From NCBI GenBank assembly GCA_041751995.1, contig JBGSHY010000032.1, positions 12,720-76,719 of the forward strand: DNA of 64,000 nucleotides, in the 5' to 3' direction. A program made the position numbers and the translations under genes. The notes below the pieces were generated by a model, which was not told the DNA's origin, searched no databases, and saw nothing but the letters and a program-made list of their open reading frames with translations. Below are positions 1 through 10,715 of the stretch, piece by piece; position 1 is the stretch's first letter; each line of letters begins with the position of its first letter. Origin of the DNA: JANMEX01 sp041751995 (GTDB taxonomy: Bacteria > Pseudomonadota > Alphaproteobacteria > Rhizobiales > Rhizobiaceae).

Positions 1-2431
1 CGCGACGGCGAACATCCGACGGCATGCCTTCAACCGGCACGTCGAACATTTCTGATGCTGTCATGGCATGTATGTCGATCCCGTCCTCGAAAGCCTTGCG
101 CAGTTGCGGAATGTCCGCGACATGCGCCAAGACCCGCAGTTCGATCTGGCTGTAGTCGGCGGAAATCAGAACGTTTCCCGGCTCGGCGATGAATGCAGTC
201 CGGATCTTGCGCCCTTCGGCTGTGCGCACCGGAATGTTCTGGATATTCGGCTCGGACGAGGACAGCCGTCCCGTCGTTGTCGCGGCGAGCGCGAAAGACG
301 TGTGCACACGCTTTGTGCGCGGATTGATGTAGGTCGGCAGCGCATCCGTGTAAGTGCTTTTCAACTTGGTCAGCTGGCGCCAGTCAACAATCTTGCGCGG
401 CAGTTCATGGCCCGCCGCCGCAAGATCTTCCAGCACATCAGCGGACGTTGACCATTGCCCAGTGGCCGTCTTTTTCCCGCCCGGCAGGCTCATTTTCCCG
501 AACAGGATGTCGCCAAGCTGCTTGGGTGAACCCGGATTGAACCGCTCGCCGGCCGCAACGTAAATCTCCTCCTCCAGCCGCGCCGCCGTCTGCGCAAACT
601 CCCCCGAAAGCCGCGACAGGATTTGCCGGTCGATGGCGATACCCCGTTTTTCCATCCGCGCAATCACGTCAACCAGAGGCCGTTCCAGCCGCTCGTAAAC
701 GACGGTCATCTGCTCGGCAGCAAGTCTTGGCTTCAACACCTCCCAAAGCCGTAAGGTCACGTCCGCATCTTCTGCAGCATAAGCGGTGGCCTGTTCCAGT
801 CCGACCTGGTCGAATGTCACCTTGGATTTGCCGGTGCCGGTGGTTTCCTTGTAGGAAATCGGCTTGTGGCCGAGGTGCTTTTCCGAAAGCTCGTCCATGC
901 CATGGTTGGTGCGGCCCGCATCCAGCGCATAGGACATCAACATCGTGTCGTCGAACGGCGTGATGGTGACGCCGAGCTGGTTCATGATGTGCCAGTCATA
1001 TTTCATGTTCTGGCCGATTTTCAGCACTGCGGGATGCTCGAGCACCGGCTTCAGGATCGCCAGCGCATCTTTCAGCGCAATCTGCCCGTCAACCTTGCCG
1101 CCGCCGAGCAGATCGCCGTTGCCCGACATATGGCCGAGCGGGACATAGGCCGCATGGCCGGCCCGCGTTGCCAGCGACAGGCCGACGATGTTGGCCTGCA
1201 GCGCATCGAGCGAGTCTGTCTCGGTGTCGAAGGCCAGTATCCCGCAGTCCAGCGCTTCCTCCGCCCATGCCTTCAGCGTTTCGGCATCACGGATGCAGGC
1301 ATACCGTGTCGTGTCAATCTTGGCCGCAACGCCAGCTTCCGCCCGCGCTGCCGCAAGCATCGCCGGGGTCAGACTTCCGGCTGGTGCCTTAATGGCCGGC
1401 TTGGGAGCAGCACCTTGCGCGACGGCAGGTGTTGCGGACACGTCGCTGGTGCCGACGGTCGATGCCGCAGCCTCGTCCACATCCGGCCCATGCCGGTCTC
1501 CATCGACAATCACATTTGCCGGATCGACCGAAGACGCATCCGTCCCGGTCGCTTCCGCCACGCGGCGCGTCAGCGAAGTGAATTCCATGGCTTTCAGGAA
1601 CGCCACCAGCTTCGGCCCGTTTACCGCGTCCAGCGTCAGTGCATCGAGCGGGGTGACGCCGGGCACGTCTTTTTTCAGCGTCACCAGTTCGCGTGACAGC
1701 CGGATCTTGTCGATGTTGTCGAGAATGCCTTGGCGGCGCTTTTCCTGCTTGATCTCGCCTGCCCGTGCCAAAAGCGTTTCCAGATCGCCATATTCCTCCA
1801 GAAGCGTGGCCGCCGTCTTTGGCCCGATTCCAGGTACGCCAGGAACGTTATCGACCGAATCTCCTGTCAATGACTGCAGGTCGATCATCTTCTCCGGCGG
1901 CACGCCCCACTTTTCGATCACGTCGGCAATGCCGAGCCGCTTGTCTTTCATCGTGTCGTAAAGCGTCACCTTGGGCCCGACGAGCTGCATCAGATCCTTG
2001 TCGGACGAGATGATTGTCACGTCGCCGCCGGCAGCGAGCGCCTGTTGGGTATAGGTCGCAATGAGATCGTCCGCCTCGAAACCCTGCATTTCTATGCACG
2101 GCAGGTCAAAGGCGATGGTTGCCTGCCGGATCAGCCCGAACTGCGGCACAAGATCCTCCGGCGGCGCGGAGCGGTTGGCTTTGTATTCGGGGTAAATTTC
2201 GTTGCGGAATGTTTTCGACGAATAGTCGAAAATCACCGCGAAATGCGTTGGCGTGACGCCGACAGACGTGTCACGCGCTTCCTTCACCAGCTTCCACAGC
2301 ATGTTGCAGAAGCCAGACACGGCCCCGACCGGCGTGCCGTCGGATTTGCGGGTCAGCGGAGGAAGGGCGTGATAGGCGCGGAAGATATAGCCCGAACCGT
2401 CCACCAGAAAGAGATGATCGCCTTGTTTCAT
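1..2431 (-). CDS. polA: DNA polymerase I, 3' end beyond window edge
   Basis: Repair and Okazaki-fragment-processing DNA polymerase. About 810 N-terminal residues are visible from an ATG at 2431. They begin MKQGDHLFLVDGSGYIFRAY, the usual start of the 5'-3' exonuclease (FEN) domain. A 3'-5' exonuclease domain follows; its DxE motif is kept (FDTETDSL, about residue 402), so proofreading is probably active. The polymerase domain reaches motif A (ADYSQIELRV, about residue 755). The C-terminal fingers/palm, roughly 170-190 residues by comparison with family length, lie outside the window. The gene is divergent from the dipeptidase gene across a 341-bp gap. Confidence 0.97.
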   Translation of the reverse strand, partial: MKQGDHLFLVDGSGYIFRAYHALPPLTRKSDGTPVGAVSGFCNMLWKLVKEARDTSVGVTPTHFAVIFDYSSKTFRNEIYPEYKANRSAPPEDLVPQFGLIRQATIAFDLPCIEMQGFEADDLIATYTQQALAAGGDVTIISSDKDLMQLVGPKVTLYDTMKDKRLGIADVIEKWGVPPEKMIDLQSLTGDSVDNVPGVPGIGPKTAATLLEEYGDLETLLARAGEIKQEKRRQGILDNIDKIRLSRELVTLKKDVPGVTPLDALTLDAVNGPKLVAFLKAMEFTSLTRRVAEATGTDASSVDPANVIVDGDRHGPDVDEAAASTVGTSDVSATPAVAQGAAPKPAIKAPAGSLTPAMLAAARAEAGVAAKIDTTRYACIRDAETLKAWAEEALDCGILAFDTETDSLDALQANIVGLSLATRAGHAAYVPLGHMSGNGDLLGGGKVDGQIALKDALAILKPVLEHPAVLKIGQNMKYDWHIMNQLGVTITPFDDTMLMSYALDAGRTNHGMDELSEKHLGHKPISYKETTGTGKSKVTFDQVGLEQATAYAAEDADVTLRLWEVLKPRLAAEQMTVVYERLERPLVDVIARMEKRGIAIDRQILSRLSGEFAQTAARLEEEIYVAAGERFNPGSPKQLGDILFGKMSLPGGKKTATGQWSTSADVLEDLAAAGHELPRKIVDWRQLTKLKSTYTDALPTYINPRTKRVHTSFALAATTTGRLSSSEPNIQNIPVRTAEGRKIRTAFIAEPGNVLISADYSQIELRVLAHVADIPQLRKAFEDGIDIHAMTASEMFDVPVEGMPSDVRRR

Positions 2432-2503
2432 GAAAACAGGAATAGCGCGGCGCCATCGGTCCTGTCCATGCCGGGCAAAGCGGTTCTTGCCATCACGGCA
2501 TCG

Positions 2504-2522
2504 TTACAAATCCGTAATGTAA
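2504..2522. promoter_or_regulatory. Inverted repeat TTACA-N9-TGTAA upstream of polA
   Basis: A short symmetric TTACA...TGTAA element lies 73 bp upstream of the polA ATG. The form fits a dimeric regulator's operator, but no specific factor is recognised. It may be chance. Confidence 0.25.
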
Positions 2523-2676
2523 AGCGTCCTTGAATCGCCACAATCGGAGGCCCAAATAGGACATGTCGACGTAAATGTTGACGTCTGGAACGGCTCGTCC
2601 CCCGCCCGTCCAGGCAACGCGGCAGCCTCATCCCCCTCTTGCAGGCTGCCGCACCAGTTTGTTGAGTACCCGATTT

Positions 2677-2710
2677 GACCGTCATGGCTTCCCCGGCCAT
2701 GGCGGTCTTT
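2677..2710 (+). terminator. Terminator-like hairpin in dipeptidase leader
   Basis: Arms GACCGTCATGGC and GCCATGGCGGTC pair over 12 positions (one T-G wobble) around a 7-nt loop, followed by a pyrimidine/T-rich tract. No complete gene ends just upstream on this strand. It is therefore either an attenuator of the dipeptidase gene or the end of a small RNA. Confidence 0.4.
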
Positions 2711-2772
2711 CCTTTTCCAGGCCCTGCAAAGCAGATAGTGTCGCACCCGAATCGGAACCGGAGAAACAGCAA

Positions 2773-4146
2773 ATGACCGACAAGGTCTTGGACGAAATCG
2801 ACCGCGCCCTGGATGAAAGCCTGAAACGGCTGTTTGCGCTGATGAAAATTCCGTCGATCTCGACCGACCCGGCCTATGCCAAGGAATGCCGCCGCGCCGC
2901 CGAATGGCTGGCGAAGGATCTGGAAAGCATGGGGTTCTCCGCTTCTGTCCGCTCCACCTCCGGCCATCCGGTGGTCGTCGGCCACCACGACGGCGAAGGC
3001 CCGCATGTTTTGTTCTACGGCCATTATGACGTCCAGCCGGTCGATCCGCTGAATCTGTGGGACGCCGAGCCGTTTGCCGCTTCCCTGCGCACCCGGGCCG
3101 ACGGCACCAAGGAAATTTTCGGCCGCGGCTCTGCCGATGACAAGGGCCAGCTGATGACCTTCCTTGAAGCGTGCCGCGCCTACAAGAAAGTCAACGGCCG
3201 TCTGCCCTGCCGTGTCACGGTCATGCTGGAAGGCGAAGAAGAATCCGGCTCGCCCTCGCTCAAGCCGTTCCTCACCGCCAATGCCAAGGAACTCAAGGCC
3301 GACGTTGCGCTGGTTTGCGATACCAACATGCTCGATCGGCAAACGCCGGCCATTTCCACCGGGCTTCGTGGCCTGATGGAAGAGGAAATCACCATTCATG
3401 CCGCCTCGCGCGACCTGCATTCCGGCTATTACGGCGGCGCAGCGGCCAACCCGATCCATATCCTGACCAAAATCCTTGCCGATTTCCGCGCAGCCGATGG
3501 CAGCATCACCATCCCGGATTTTTATGAGGGCGTCGAAGAGACCCCTGCAGACATTCTGAAAATGTGGGACGGCCTTGGGCGCACCACGGAGAAAGTGCTC
3601 GGCGAAATCGGTTTGTCACAGCTTGCGGGCGAAAAGGGCCGCACGCTGCTCGAGCTCACCTGGGCCCGCCCGACACTGGAAGTCAACGGCATCACCGGCG
3701 GCTACACCGGCGAAGGCTTCAAGACTGTCATCCCGGCCGAGGCCTCCGCCAAGATTTCCTGCCGCCTGGTGCACAAGCAGGACCCGGAAAAGATCCGCGC
3801 CAATTTCCGCAAATTCGTCGAGGACCGCATCCCGTCCGATTGCTCGGTGTCCTTCATCAATCATGGCGGCTCACCTGCGGTGCAGCTGGCCTATGACTCC
3901 CCCGTTCTGGCCAAAACCAAAAAGGCGCTGTCCGATGAATGGCCGAACCCCGCGGTCATGATCGCCATGGGCGGTTCGATCCCGGTGGTCGGCGATTTCC
4001 AGAACACTCTCGGCATGGAATCCGTGCTGGTTGGTTTTGGCCTTGCCGACGACCGCATCCATTCGCCGAACGAAAAATATGATCTTTCCTCGTTCCACAA
4101 GGGCGCCCGTTCCTGGGCGCGCATATTGGCCGCGCTGGCCGCCTGA
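2773..4146 (+). CDS. M20 family metallodipeptidase
   Basis: Cytosolic zinc exopeptidase of the M20/M25/M40 clan, 457 residues, the usual family size. Metal-site motifs are visible: GHYDVQP (His84, Asp86), GRGSADDKGQ (Asp122/Asp123) and the catalytic-glutamate stretch EGEEESGS (about 154-159). The lid/dimerisation domain follows HSGYYGG. The ATG at 2773 follows GGAGAAACAGCAA; the frame stays open upstream, but that stretch contains the leader hairpins. The family hydrolyses dipeptides or related amides; the exact substrate cannot be read. nrnC follows after 14 bp and is probably co-transcribed. Confidence 0.9.
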   Translation: MTDKVLDEIDRALDESLKRLFALMKIPSISTDPAYAKECRRAAEWLAKDLESMGFSASVRSTSGHPVVVGHHDGEGPHVLFYGHYDVQPVDPLNLWDAEPFAASLRTRADGTKEIFGRGSADDKGQLMTFLEACRAYKKVNGRLPCRVTVMLEGEEESGSPSLKPFLTANAKELKADVALVCDTNMLDRQTPAISTGLRGLMEEEITIHAASRDLHSGYYGGAAANPIHILTKILADFRAADGSITIPDFYEGVEETPADILKMWDGLGRTTEKVLGEIGLSQLAGEKGRTLLELTWARPTLEVNGITGGYTGEGFKTVIPAEASAKISCRLVHKQDPEKIRANFRKFVEDRIPSDCSVSFINHGGSPAVQLAYDSPVLAKTKKALSDEWPNPAVMIAMGGSIPVVGDFQNTLGMESVLVGFGLADDRIHSPNEKYDLSSFHKGARSWARILAALAA

Positions 4147-4160
4147 TCCGGAGTTTCAAG

Positions 4161-4778
4161 ATGACCATCCGCTACCATGAAGGCGATCTGCCGGACCTGA
4201 AGCACTATGATGTCGATGCCGTCGCCATCGACACGGAAACGCTCGGCCTCAACCCGCACCGCGACCGGCTCTGCGTCGTTCAGATTTCGCCGGGTGACGG
4301 ATCCGCCGACGTCATCCGCATCGCGCCGGGCCAGAAAAAAGCCCCCAATCTGGTCAAGCTGCTCAAGGACCGGAAGATTACCAAGATTTTCCATTTCGGC
4401 CGTTTTGACATCGCCGTATTGAACAATGCGTTCAACACTGACACCGCACCGGTGTTCTGCACCAAGATCGCCTCCCGCCTGACGCGCACATACACCGACC
4501 GTCACGGCCTCAAGGACATCTGCAACGAGTTGCTCGACGTGCAGCTGTCAAAGGTGCAGCAATCCTCCGACTGGGCGGCGGAAAAGCTCTCACAGGCGCA
4601 ACTCGAATATGCCGCATCTGACGTGCTTTACCTGCATCGGCTGAAAGCGGAGCTTGAAAAGCGCCTCGCACGCGAAGGTCGGACGGAAATGGCTGCAGCC
4701 TGCTTCAAATTCCTGCCGACCCGTGCCGAACTCGACCTCGCCGGTTGGCCTGAAGAGGATATTTTCGCCCATTCGTAA
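4161..4778 (+). CDS. nrnC: NrnC-type nanoRNase (RNase D fold, DEDDy)
   Basis: 3'-5' exoribonuclease of the DEDDy class, 205 residues. The Exo I motif is IDTETLGL (Asp24, Glu26), Exo II is FHFGRFDIAVLNNA, and Exo III is YAASDVLYL with the tyrosine that defines DEDDy enzymes. Full RNase D is about 380 residues with HRDC domains; this protein lacks them and matches the short NrnC form. In alphaproteobacteria, which usually lack Orn, NrnC degrades RNA dinucleotides and short oligonucleotides. The start is an ATG preceded by GGAGTTTCAAG. It is the second gene after the dipeptidase. Confidence 0.88.
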   Translation: MTIRYHEGDLPDLKHYDVDAVAIDTETLGLNPHRDRLCVVQISPGDGSADVIRIAPGQKKAPNLVKLLKDRKITKIFHFGRFDIAVLNNAFNTDTAPVFCTKIASRLTRTYTDRHGLKDICNELLDVQLSKVQQSSDWAAEKLSQAQLEYAASDVLYLHRLKAELEKRLAREGRTEMAAACFKFLPTRAELDLAGWPEEDIFAHS

Positions 4779-4896
4779 GCGCGCTGCACAAAACCTGAGT
4801 TAACCGCACCTTAAACCGCCGCATTTAGTTTGCATGGGCAGTCGCTATTGACGCCGGACACAGCTCGTCCGTTGCAAACTTGTTTAAGGTGGTGAT

Positions 4897-7095
4897 TTGG
4901 CAGGTCGCGGCAAACAGCGCATTGAACCGGAATTCGAAGGCGCGCCAAAACGCAGCCGCGGTCAGGGCATGAGCGTCACCGAAGATGACCGCGCCGCGCG
5001 GCCGCGAAAGAATACGCAAAGCCGCAAATCCTCCAAGGCGCGCGGATCACGTCAGCGCGGGCGTCGCCGGACCGGATTTGGCCGCCTGTTCTATTGGATG
5101 TTCGTGCTTTCGATCTGGGGCGTGGTTGGCGTTGCCGGCATTGTCGGCTATTTCGGCGCCAAGATGCCAAGCGCCAACACTTGGGCAATCCCCGACCGCG
5201 CACCGAACGTCAAGATTGTTGCCGCCGACGGATCGCTGCTGGCCAACCGCGGCGTCAACGGCGGCGAGGCGATGGGCTTGCGCGACATGTCGCCCTATAT
5301 CCCGCAAGCCGTCGTCGCCATCGAGGACCGCCGCTTCTACAGCCATTTCGGCTTTGATCCGGTTGGCTTTGCCCGCGCTATGGGCCGCAACGTCATGGCG
5401 GGCCGGATGGTCCAGGGCGGCTCGACGCTGACCCAGCAGCTGGCCAAAAACCTGTTCCTATCGCCCGACCGCACATTGGAGCGCAAAGTCCAGGAAGTGC
5501 TGCTCGCCCTTTGGCTGGAGCACAAATATTCCAAAGACCAGATTCTGGAAATGTATCTGAACCGGGTCTATTTCGGCTCCGGCGCTTACGGCGTCGAAGC
5601 GGCCTCCCGCCGCTATTTTGGCAAGAGCGCCCGCGATGTCGGCCTGACCGAAGCGGCAACCATAGCCGCTGTTTTGAAAGCGCCAACCACCTATTCGCCG
5701 GCCCGCGATCCGGAAGCCGCCAACAAGCGCGCCCGGCTGGTGCTCGCCGCCATGCGCGATCAGGGCATGATCGGCGACAAGGAGCTGAGCTCCGCAGAAT
5801 CCAGACCCGTCACAAAAGCCGCTGCCTACTGGAACGGCTCCGGGCAATTCGTTGCCGACCGCATCATGACCGAACTCAAGCCCTTGATCGGCAATATCAA
5901 ATCCGACGTTATCGTCGACACGACCATTGATGCGGACCTGCAGGCGCTGGCTGAAAAGGCGGTTGAAGGTCAGATCGCCAAAAGCGGCAAGAAACTCTCC
6001 GTCAGCCAGGGTGCAATGGTTTCGATCGATACGACCGGGGCGGTCAAAGCCTATGTCGGCGGGGTCGACTATGCGGCCAGCCAGTATGACCGCGCAGGCA
6101 CTGCCGAGCGCCAGCCCGGCTCAACCTTCAAACCCTTCGTCTATCTTGCAGCGTTGGAAATGGGCCGCACTCCAGACTCCACACGCAACGATGCGCCGGT
6201 GAAAATCGGCAAGTGGAAACCGGAAAACTACGAAGGCAAATACTACGGGCAGGTCAGCCTCACCACCGCGCTTTCCAAGTCGCTGAATTCGGTCGCCGCC
6301 CAACTGGTCATGGAGACCGGACCCGACGCGGTCATTGAAACCGCCTCGCGCCTCGGCATCCGCTCGAAGCTCGAATCCAATCTCGCCCTGTCACTTGGCA
6401 CTTCAGACGTCACGTTGCTCGAACTGACCGGCGCCTACTCGGTCTTCTCCAATGGCGGCAACCATGCGAACATCCATCTGATCAAGCGTGTCACTGACCT
6501 TGACGGCAAGGTGCTGTTTGAAAATACCCATGATGATGCCCCGCGCATTGTATCGCCCGAAGCCGTTGCCATGATGAACTACATGCTTCAGCGCACGCTG
6601 TCGGAAGGCACCGCAAAGAAGGCGGATTTTGGCTGGCCGGCTGCCGGAAAGACGGGCACCTCGCAGTCTTTCCGCGATGCCTGGTTCATCGGCTACACCG
6701 CGCAGCTGACGACAGGCGTCTGGTTCGGAAATGACGACAACACGCCGACCAAAAAGGTCACCGGCGGCTCACTGCCTGCGTTGGCATGGAAGGAATTCAT
6801 GACCGCCGCGCATGAAGGCCTCCCCGTGGCCGAACTGCCCGGCCGCTGGCAGCCATCTGTGCCGGAGCCAGACGTGGCGCCGATACCGATGGCGGAAGTC
6901 GGACAGGCTGAAAATGCCCCGCGCCACGACCCCGTTGCCGAACTGATCGCCGACCCGGACATGCCCGCCTTCAAACCGTCAAAAGAATCGACCGGTTCCA
7001 CCAAACGCCCGATCCCGCCCGCCAATGTCGGGCCATCGAAAAAGAAAAAGGCCTCCGAACCGAAAACTGTCCTCGACATCATTCTTGGCCAGTAG
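4897..7095 (+). CDS. Class A penicillin-binding protein (PBP1a family)
   Basis: Bifunctional peptidoglycan synthase anchored in the inner membrane, 732 residues. A long basic cytoplasmic tail (residues 1-60, many Arg/Lys/Ser) precedes one membrane helix at about 62-85. The GT51 glycosyltransferase domain carries EDRRFYSH (catalytic Glu near 143) and GGSTLTQQLAKNLFL. The transpeptidase domain carries GSTFKPF (SxxK serine), SKSLNS (SxN) and KTGTS. The C-terminus is Pro/Lys-rich. The start is a TTG with AAGGTGG 5 nt upstream; a downstream in-frame ATG would cut off part of the basic tail. Confidence 0.93.
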   Translation: MAGRGKQRIEPEFEGAPKRSRGQGMSVTEDDRAARPRKNTQSRKSSKARGSRQRGRRRTGFGRLFYWMFVLSIWGVVGVAGIVGYFGAKMPSANTWAIPDRAPNVKIVAADGSLLANRGVNGGEAMGLRDMSPYIPQAVVAIEDRRFYSHFGFDPVGFARAMGRNVMAGRMVQGGSTLTQQLAKNLFLSPDRTLERKVQEVLLALWLEHKYSKDQILEMYLNRVYFGSGAYGVEAASRRYFGKSARDVGLTEAATIAAVLKAPTTYSPARDPEAANKRARLVLAAMRDQGMIGDKELSSAESRPVTKAAAYWNGSGQFVADRIMTELKPLIGNIKSDVIVDTTIDADLQALAEKAVEGQIAKSGKKLSVSQGAMVSIDTTGAVKAYVGGVDYAASQYDRAGTAERQPGSTFKPFVYLAALEMGRTPDSTRNDAPVKIGKWKPENYEGKYYGQVSLTTALSKSLNSVAAQLVMETGPDAVIETASRLGIRSKLESNLALSLGTSDVTLLELTGAYSVFSNGGNHANIHLIKRVTDLDGKVLFENTHDDAPRIVSPEAVAMMNYMLQRTLSEGTAKKADFGWPAAGKTGTSQSFRDAWFIGYTAQLTTGVWFGNDDNTPTKKVTGGSLPALAWKEFMTAAHEGLPVAELPGRWQPSVPEPDVAPIPMAEVGQAENAPRHDPVAELIADPDMPAFKPSKESTGSTKRPIPPANVGPSKKKKASEPKTVLDIILGQ

Positions 7096-7286
7096 GAATG
7101 CAGCCACCTTTCTGTCTGCCATCGGTGCGTTGACGTCCCGGATTATGCCCGTTTGAAATGATTTTCCGTCAGTGGTCGATCTGGCGGAACAGGAAACCGC
7201 ACAGCGTTGATTCTTAGCCAGCCCGTTCCTTACCCAAACCGGTGAATTGCCCGATTTTGCTGCACCAGTTGGAAAAGGATCACCCC

Positions 7287-8726
7287 ATGGTGTTTCATGA
7301 TCAAAAACTTGCGGCATTCCCGGCCTTTTTCAAGGTCGCCGGGCGTGTATCCGTCGTTGTCGGCAATGGCGCGGAGGCTTTGGCGAAAGCCCGGCTACTA
7401 AGCCAGACCGAAACGGAAGTTCGCATTCTCGCAGATGAGCCATCCGGCGCTCTGTCGGCATTCGCCGCCGAACACAGCATGGAAGTCCGCGCCAGCGCAT
7501 CAGCTGATGACATTGAAGATGCGGTTCTGGTGTTCGCTGCTTCCGGAAATGCCGAAACAGACCGCCTCGTCGCGGCGCTATCGCGGCGCCTTGGCATTCC
7601 GGTCAACGCTGTTGACCAGCCGGATTATTGCGATTTTTTTACACCAGCGATCGTCAACCGCGCCCCGGTTACGATCGCCATCGGAACAGAGGGCACAGGA
7701 CCGGTACTTTCACAGCTGATCCGCTCGCAGATCGAGCAGGCGCTGCCGGTTAATTTGGGCCGCACGGCGCTGCTGGCGAGAACCTACCGCCACGCCGTCG
7801 ATGCACTGCTGGAAAAAGGTGCAAGCCGTCGCACGTTCTGGAGAAATTTCTTCACCGGTTCTCCGGCACGCCACGCTGAAAGCGGCGATCTGTCCCAAGC
7901 CCGCCGCGCCGCGACGCGCCTGCTTCGCGCCGGCGGTGTAGATCAGGGACATGTGTCGCTGGTCGGTGCTGGTCCGGGCGCGGAAGACCTTCTGACCATT
8001 CGCGCCCAGCGGCTGCTGATGGAGGCTGACGCCATCGTCTATGACGCGCTCGTTCCCGAAGCCGTCGTCGCCATGGGCCGCCGCGACGCCGAACGCATCC
8101 CGGTCGGCAAACGCAAAGGCTGTCATTCCAAGAGCCAGAAAGAGATAGACGCGCTGCTGGTGTCACTTGGCAAGGAAGGCAAGCAAGTTGTCCGGCTGAA
8201 ATCCGGTGACCCGCTGGTGTTTGGCCGCGCGGCGGAAGAGCTGGCGGCGCTGCGCAACGCCGGCATCTCCCACGAAGTCGTGCCGGGCGTCACTTCGGCC
8301 TTTGCCGCCGCTGCAGATTTCGCACTGCCGCTTACCCTGCGTGGCACTGCCTCCTCGCTGGTCTTCACCACCGGCCATGACCTCAACGGCAACACGCTTC
8401 CTGATTGGGCCAAGTTGGCAATCGGCGGCGCGACGGTTGCTGTCTATATGGGCCGCAGCGTTGCCGTTTCGGTGGCAATCCGTTTGATGGAGGCAGGTCT
8501 TCCTTCAGACACGCCCGTTGCTGCAGTCGAAAACGCCGGACGCACCGACGCGCGCCTGTTTCACGGCACCCTGACCGATCTGCCGGCGCTTGCCGGCCGC
8601 TATGAACTGACCGGCCCTATCATGGTCATCATCGGTGAAGCGGTCGCCGGCGCGGACCTCTCCCGCGCGACACCGCTCGCCGTCCACGCGTCAGCGAAGA
8701 CCGAAATCGGGGAATTGACGGCATGA
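7287..8726 (+). CDS. cysG: Siroheme synthase CysG
   Basis: Multifunctional enzyme making siroheme, the cofactor of the sulfite reductase encoded two genes downstream. The N-terminal part (about 1-210; VVVGNGAEALAKARLL Rossmann motif) is precorrin-2 dehydrogenase/sirohydrochlorin ferrochelatase. The C-terminal part (about 215-465) is uroporphyrinogen-III C-methyltransferase with VGAGPGAEDLLT, LKSGDPLVFGR and VPGVTSA. The length of 479 residues fits the fused family. The ATG at 7287 is chosen because GGAAAAGGAT lies 6 nt before it; a GTG 15 codons upstream lacks that. The stop overlaps the next start as ATGA, so it leads a sulfur-assimilation operon. Confidence 0.95.
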   Translation: MVFHDQKLAAFPAFFKVAGRVSVVVGNGAEALAKARLLSQTETEVRILADEPSGALSAFAAEHSMEVRASASADDIEDAVLVFAASGNAETDRLVAALSRRLGIPVNAVDQPDYCDFFTPAIVNRAPVTIAIGTEGTGPVLSQLIRSQIEQALPVNLGRTALLARTYRHAVDALLEKGASRRTFWRNFFTGSPARHAESGDLSQARRAATRLLRAGGVDQGHVSLVGAGPGAEDLLTIRAQRLLMEADAIVYDALVPEAVVAMGRRDAERIPVGKRKGCHSKSQKEIDALLVSLGKEGKQVVRLKSGDPLVFGRAAEELAALRNAGISHEVVPGVTSAFAAAADFALPLTLRGTASSLVFTTGHDLNGNTLPDWAKLAIGGATVAVYMGRSVAVSVAIRLMEAGLPSDTPVAAVENAGRTDARLFHGTLTDLPALAGRYELTGPIMVIIGEAVAGADLSRATPLAVHASAKTEIGELTA

Positions 8727-9013
8727 AAGTCCTGACCGCCAACACGCTCTCCGATGGTATTGCCGTCTGGTATTCCGGTTCAGATTGGCTGCGGTCGATC
8801 AACAATGCGGAAATTGCCGCTGATGCTGATGCCGAAAGCAGGCTGACCACAATCGGCGCACTCGCCTACGCCAACAATGAAGTGGTCGACGTCAATCTGA
8901 TCGACATTGTCGTGAAAGACGGCAAGCCGCACCCGACGCGTCTGCGCGAACGCATTCGCGCCGAGGGTCCGACCATCGACTATGCCGGCAAAAGCGCGGC
9001 CTGGGGTATTTGA
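8723..9013 (+). CDS. DUF2849 domain protein
   Basis: Protein of 96 residues, recognised as DUF2849, which in rhizobia lies between cysG and the sulfite reductase gene as here. It begins MKVLTANTLSDGIAVWYSG and contains a conserved-looking acidic core (ALAYANNEVVDVNLIDI). No signal peptide or membrane segment is seen. It overlaps cysG by 4 nt, and cysI follows after 3 nt, so translation is probably coupled. The biochemical role is unknown; context suggests an accessory to sulfite reduction or siroheme handling. Confidence 0.85.
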   Translation: MKVLTANTLSDGIAVWYSGSDWLRSINNAEIAADADAESRLTTIGALAYANNEVVDVNLIDIVVKDGKPHPTRLRERIRAEGPTIDYAGKSAAWGI

Positions 9014-9016
9014 AGC

Positions 9017-10705
<1,689 letters not shown>

Positions 10706-10715
10706 GATCCCTTCG

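Larger units (their letters stand above)
2432..2772. other. polA/dipeptidase divergent intergenic region with hairpins
   Basis: No gene is seen in these 341 bases. They hold an interrupted inverted repeat TTACA-N9-TGTAA (2504-2522). A perfect 10-bp stem lies at 2619-2628/2643-2652 with a 14-nt loop. A second stem at 2677-2688/2696-2707 has 12 pairs including one wobble and is followed by TTTCCTTTTCC. The second stem resembles a rho-independent terminator on the plus strand, about 65 bp before the dipeptidase start. The region could therefore hold a leader attenuator or a short independent transcript. This is structural reading only. Confidence 0.45.
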
